In this document: positions 61,510-64,000 of the stretch, piece after piece
Layout of the letters: the number at the start of each line of letters is the position of its first letter
Position numbering within the stretch: the first letter of the stretch is position 1
Assembly: GCA_034620365.1 (NCBI GenBank)
Contig: JAQGEQ010000283.1
Coordinates: forward strand, 434,001-498,000
Length of the DNA: 64,000 nt
Origin: Pegea sp. RAD2-039
Lineage: Eukaryota > Chordata > Thaliacea > Salpida > Salpidae
Direction of reading: 5' to 3'
The notes under the pieces: model-generated
What the model was told of the DNA's origin: nothing
The model's database searches: none
What the model saw: the letters and a program-made list of their open reading frames with translations, nothing else
Translations under genes and position numbers: made by a program

Positions 61510-62892
61510 TTATGGTTTCTCGCCAGTATGAGTTCTTTCATGAGTTAAAAGATTGGAATTACGTGCAAATTTTCTTCCACAAACTATACATTCATATGGC
61601 TTCTCACCAGTATGGGTTCTTTCATGACATATAAGACTAGACCTATGACTAAATTTCTTTTCACAAACAATACATTCAAATGGCTTCTCACCAGTATGAG
61701 TTCTTTCATGATTTAAAAGACTAAAATTATCTGCAAATTTTCTTTCACAAACAATACATTCATAAGGCTTCTCACCAGTATGAGTTCTTTCATGACTTAA
61801 CAAATGGGCTTTCTGACTAAATTTTCTTTCACAAACAATGCATTCATATGGTTTCTCACCAGTATGAGTTTTTCCATGAGTTAAAAGATTTGAATTATGT
61901 GCAAATTTTCTTTCACAAACAATGCATTCATATGGTTTCTCACCAGTATGAGTTTTTCCATGAGTTAAAAGATTTGAATTATGTGCAAATTTTCTTTCAC
62001 AAACAATACATTCATATGGCTTCTCACCACTATGAGTTCTTTCATGGATTAACAAATGTGCGTTTTGACTAAACTTCTTTTCACAAACAATACATTCATA
62101 AGGCTTCTCACCAGTATGAGTTCTTTCATGACTTAACAAATGGGCTTTCTGACTAAATTTTCTTTCACAAACAATGCATTCATATGGTTTCTCACCAGTA
62201 TGGGTTCTTTCATGAGTTAAAAGACTAGATCTATGACTAAATTTTCTTTCACAAACAATGCATTCATATGGTTTCTCACCAGTATGAGTTCTTTCATGTC
62301 TTAAAAGACTAGATCTATGACTAAATTTTCTTTCACAAACAATGCATTCATATGGCTTCTCACCAGTATGAGTTCTTTCATGGATTAACAATTGTGCGTT
62401 TTGACTAAACTTCTTTTCACAAACAATACATTCATATGGCTTCTCACCACTATGAGTTCTTTCATGACATAACAAATGGGTTTTTTGACTAAATTTTCTT
62501 TCACAAACTATACATTCATACGGCTTCTCCCCAGTATGAGTTCTTTTATGATAAACAAGCTGAGATTTGAATTTAAATTTCTTGTTACAGTCTAAGCATT
62601 CATATTTGATTTTGAAATTAGATGATTGTTTGTTTTCTTCATTATTTTCTTTCCCTTTGAATGCTTTTCTATCGCTGTTAGTCTCTTTATAAGGGAGACA
62701 TGTAGTTGCTGGAATTTCCTTAGTATTATTTAAACTATTTTCATCAACATGACATTTATACAAGCTATATACTCCACAAGAAGTGTTTACCAAAATTTTC
62801 TTTTCTGCAGTTTCATTATTAAAACTTTTCTCATCATCATCTGATGACAGTTTCTTTTTTCGGTCCAATTTGCTTTCTTCTATTAAATTCAT
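61510..62892 (-). CDS. ZNF gene G: 13-finger C2H2 protein (460 aa)
   Basis: Open frame from ATG (62890-62892) to TAA: a 96-residue N-terminus of the D type (MNLIEESKLDRKKKLS), then thirteen fingers with all zinc ligands. Contact residues: FSQY, QTHC, QAQI, HSSR, HSST, QAHS, QAHI, HSNT, HSNT, QAHS, DFSN, HSSC, RSNT. Fingers 8 and 9 are identical (both HGKTH). Two linkers are HSGEKP. The usual 3' splice site 15 nt before the ATG is changed: 62908-62909 reads AC on the minus strand where D has AG. A weaker AG lies 5 nt further in (cctag), still upstream of the ATG. The protein ends directly at GEKP, like A and D. Probably a functional coding frame, but transcript processing may be impaired. It is the best-preserved member of the A/D/G group. 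Confidence 0.85.
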   Translation of the reverse strand: MNLIEESKLDRKKKLSSDDDEKSFNNETAEKKILVNTSCGVYSLYKCHVDENSLNNTKEIPATTCLPYKETNSDRKAFKGKENNEENKQSSNFKIKYECLDCNKKFKFKSQLVYHKRTHTGEKPYECIVCERKFSQKTHLLCHERTHSGEKPYECIVCEKKFSQNAQLLIHERTHTGEKPYECIVCERKFSHRSSLLRHERTHTGEKPYECIVCERKFSHRSSLLTHERTHTGEKPYECIVCERKFSQKAHLLSHERTHTGEKPYECIVCEKKFSQNAHLLIHERTHSGEKPYECIVCERKFAHNSNLLTHGKTHTGEKPYECIVCERKFAHNSNLLTHGKTHTGEKPYECIVCERKFSQKAHLLSHERTHTGEKPYECIVCERKFADNFSLLNHERTHTGEKPFECIVCEKKFSHRSSLICHERTHTGEKPYECIVCGRKFARNSNLLTHERTHTGEKP

Positions 62893-64000
62893 TTTCTAGT
62901 TACTAGGGTAGATTTAAAGAAAAACAATTCAATTTTTTAATGTCTCTACGAAAGCATAAATGAAAAAATTTGTTTTTACACAATATATAATATTTTTACT
63001 AAAAACTTTGATTTTTAAGTGATATAATATTCTCATATGATATACAAAGTTTGTTTACCAATGCTAACAAACAAGCTTAATTAATGTTTTTTAAAAGTCT
63101 AAACCAGAAACTTATTATGTTTCATGTACATATTGGTAAATAAAAAGAACTTTCGATTAACAAATTTTTGTAAACTTTTGCAAGTATTTTCACAAATTGT
63201 TGGTTATAGTTCAATATTTAGACACCAAAATATCCACTTCTATAATAAATAATTAGAAGAACATTTTTCTATAGAAAAGGCATTATTGCGTTACATGTAG
63301 CAGTTACGAGGGCAATAAACGTTTGTTTGTGAAAATGATAACATGAGTTCAGAAACTAAAAATTAAAAAGTATGTAAGAAATTTAAGATTTAATAGCGTT
63401 CAAACTAGAACAAAAAGTTACTCCTTAAGTTTAAAGATTTTAGTAAAATGTCTTTAACAACTTAAGTTATTTATCTCAAATTGAAGTCCTCAATACACTT
63501 AACTTTTATGATGATACTTTAATAGAGAGCAACGAGTAATTAAAAATCATATCCAACTATTTGTAATTATTTTTATTTACAGAAATACAAAAGTTAGAGA
63601 CTCTTTTAATCAAAAGTCAAGACTTGATACAGACTTATTAGGTTTACACGATATTTAATTTAGACACGATAAGCTCAACTTTAAGAAAATACATATTTAA
63701 ATATAATGAAAATGTATACAGAATTTATAACTGACAAACCTACATAATCTAACCAAAATTAATTTAAAGTTCTTAGCATTGACTTAAGTTTTTATTTTAA
63801 AAAAGTATGAAAATTTTTTGTCTAAACGCAATACCTGCAAAAACTTCACAAAAATCAATACTAGCAATTGTCTAATAAAATTAAGCAAGCTACATAAGTT
63901 TACAAAACATCAAAAATCATTCATGATCATCTAACACCAATCGTTTTTCTATATTGGCATTAAGTTTACAAGTAGCTAAAGATGCAAAAAAGAGCAACAA
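62893..64000 (-). repeat. proximal 5' flank of ZNF gene G (runs off the window)
   Basis: Direct copy of 35598-36720 upstream of D. Contains the island at 63268-63355. The window ends inside this repeat, so the next unit of the cluster probably continues to the right. Confidence 0.75.
63268..63355 (-). promoter_or_regulatory. conserved upstream island (gene G)
   Basis: D/G version of the island, attgccctcgtaactgc on the minus strand, intact. Confidence 0.5.

Overview
This is AT-rich eukaryotic, animal-type DNA: mostly non-coding, with introns, a non-LTR retrotransposon remnant and a family of C2H2 zinc-finger (ZNF) genes. The strong AT bias, short introns, 3' splice sites just upstream of start codons and a CR1/L2-like ORF1 would fit a cnidarian such as Hydra. 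No marker here proves the species, so that assignment is inference.

The window is a lineage-specific ZNF cluster built by segmental duplication. Three genes are intact: B (18766-20316, -, 15 fingers), C (27961-29091, +, 10) and E (41197-42747, +, 15). F (51185-52414, +, 11 fingers) is open, but its last three fingers have lost zinc ligands. G (61510-62892, -, 13 fingers) is open, but the usual 3' splice site before its start is mutated. A (12061-13023, +, 8 fingers) has a nonsense codon. D (34804-35597, -, 6 fingers) has a 1-base frameshift. H (55231-55440) is a two-finger stump. Two further relics lie at 8551-8730 and 23076-23159. Genes A to G all have a 96-residue N-terminal region before finger 1 (in D once the frameshift is allowed for). 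That region carries a basic RKRKLS-like motif and no recognisable KRAB, SCAN, BTB or ZAD domain.

The basic unit is a convergent pair separated by 5.7-6.1 kb of shared spacer. A-> <-B (about 6.6-24 kb) reappears inverted as C-> <-D (about 26-40 kb), forming a giant imperfect inverted duplication centred near 24-26 kb. H-> <-G (55.2-64 kb) is a third, direct copy of the C/D unit. E is a fourth start of a unit, cut at about 46,075. Between E and H lies foreign material: a diverged three-copy repeat, a 1.1-kb repeat also present at the left end, gene F, and the ORF1 of a non-LTR retrotransposon (53334-54328).

The left 6.5 kb is a patchwork. It starts with a stretch holding nine exact TGACGTCA (CRE/ATF) palindromes in about 640 bp, then repeat fragments. 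It also contains a gene too finely split to show as one ORF: three short exons on the minus strand (5053-5617) encoding an open 151-residue protein that is essentially one SIN3-type PAH2 domain.

Nothing here encodes a biochemical pathway. If expressed, the ZNF proteins would be nuclear DNA-binding factors whose binding specificities are being reshuffled by duplication and exchange of finger modules. A stand-alone SIN3 PAH domain nearby would be a corepressor-type interaction module, but a functional link to the ZNFs is speculation.
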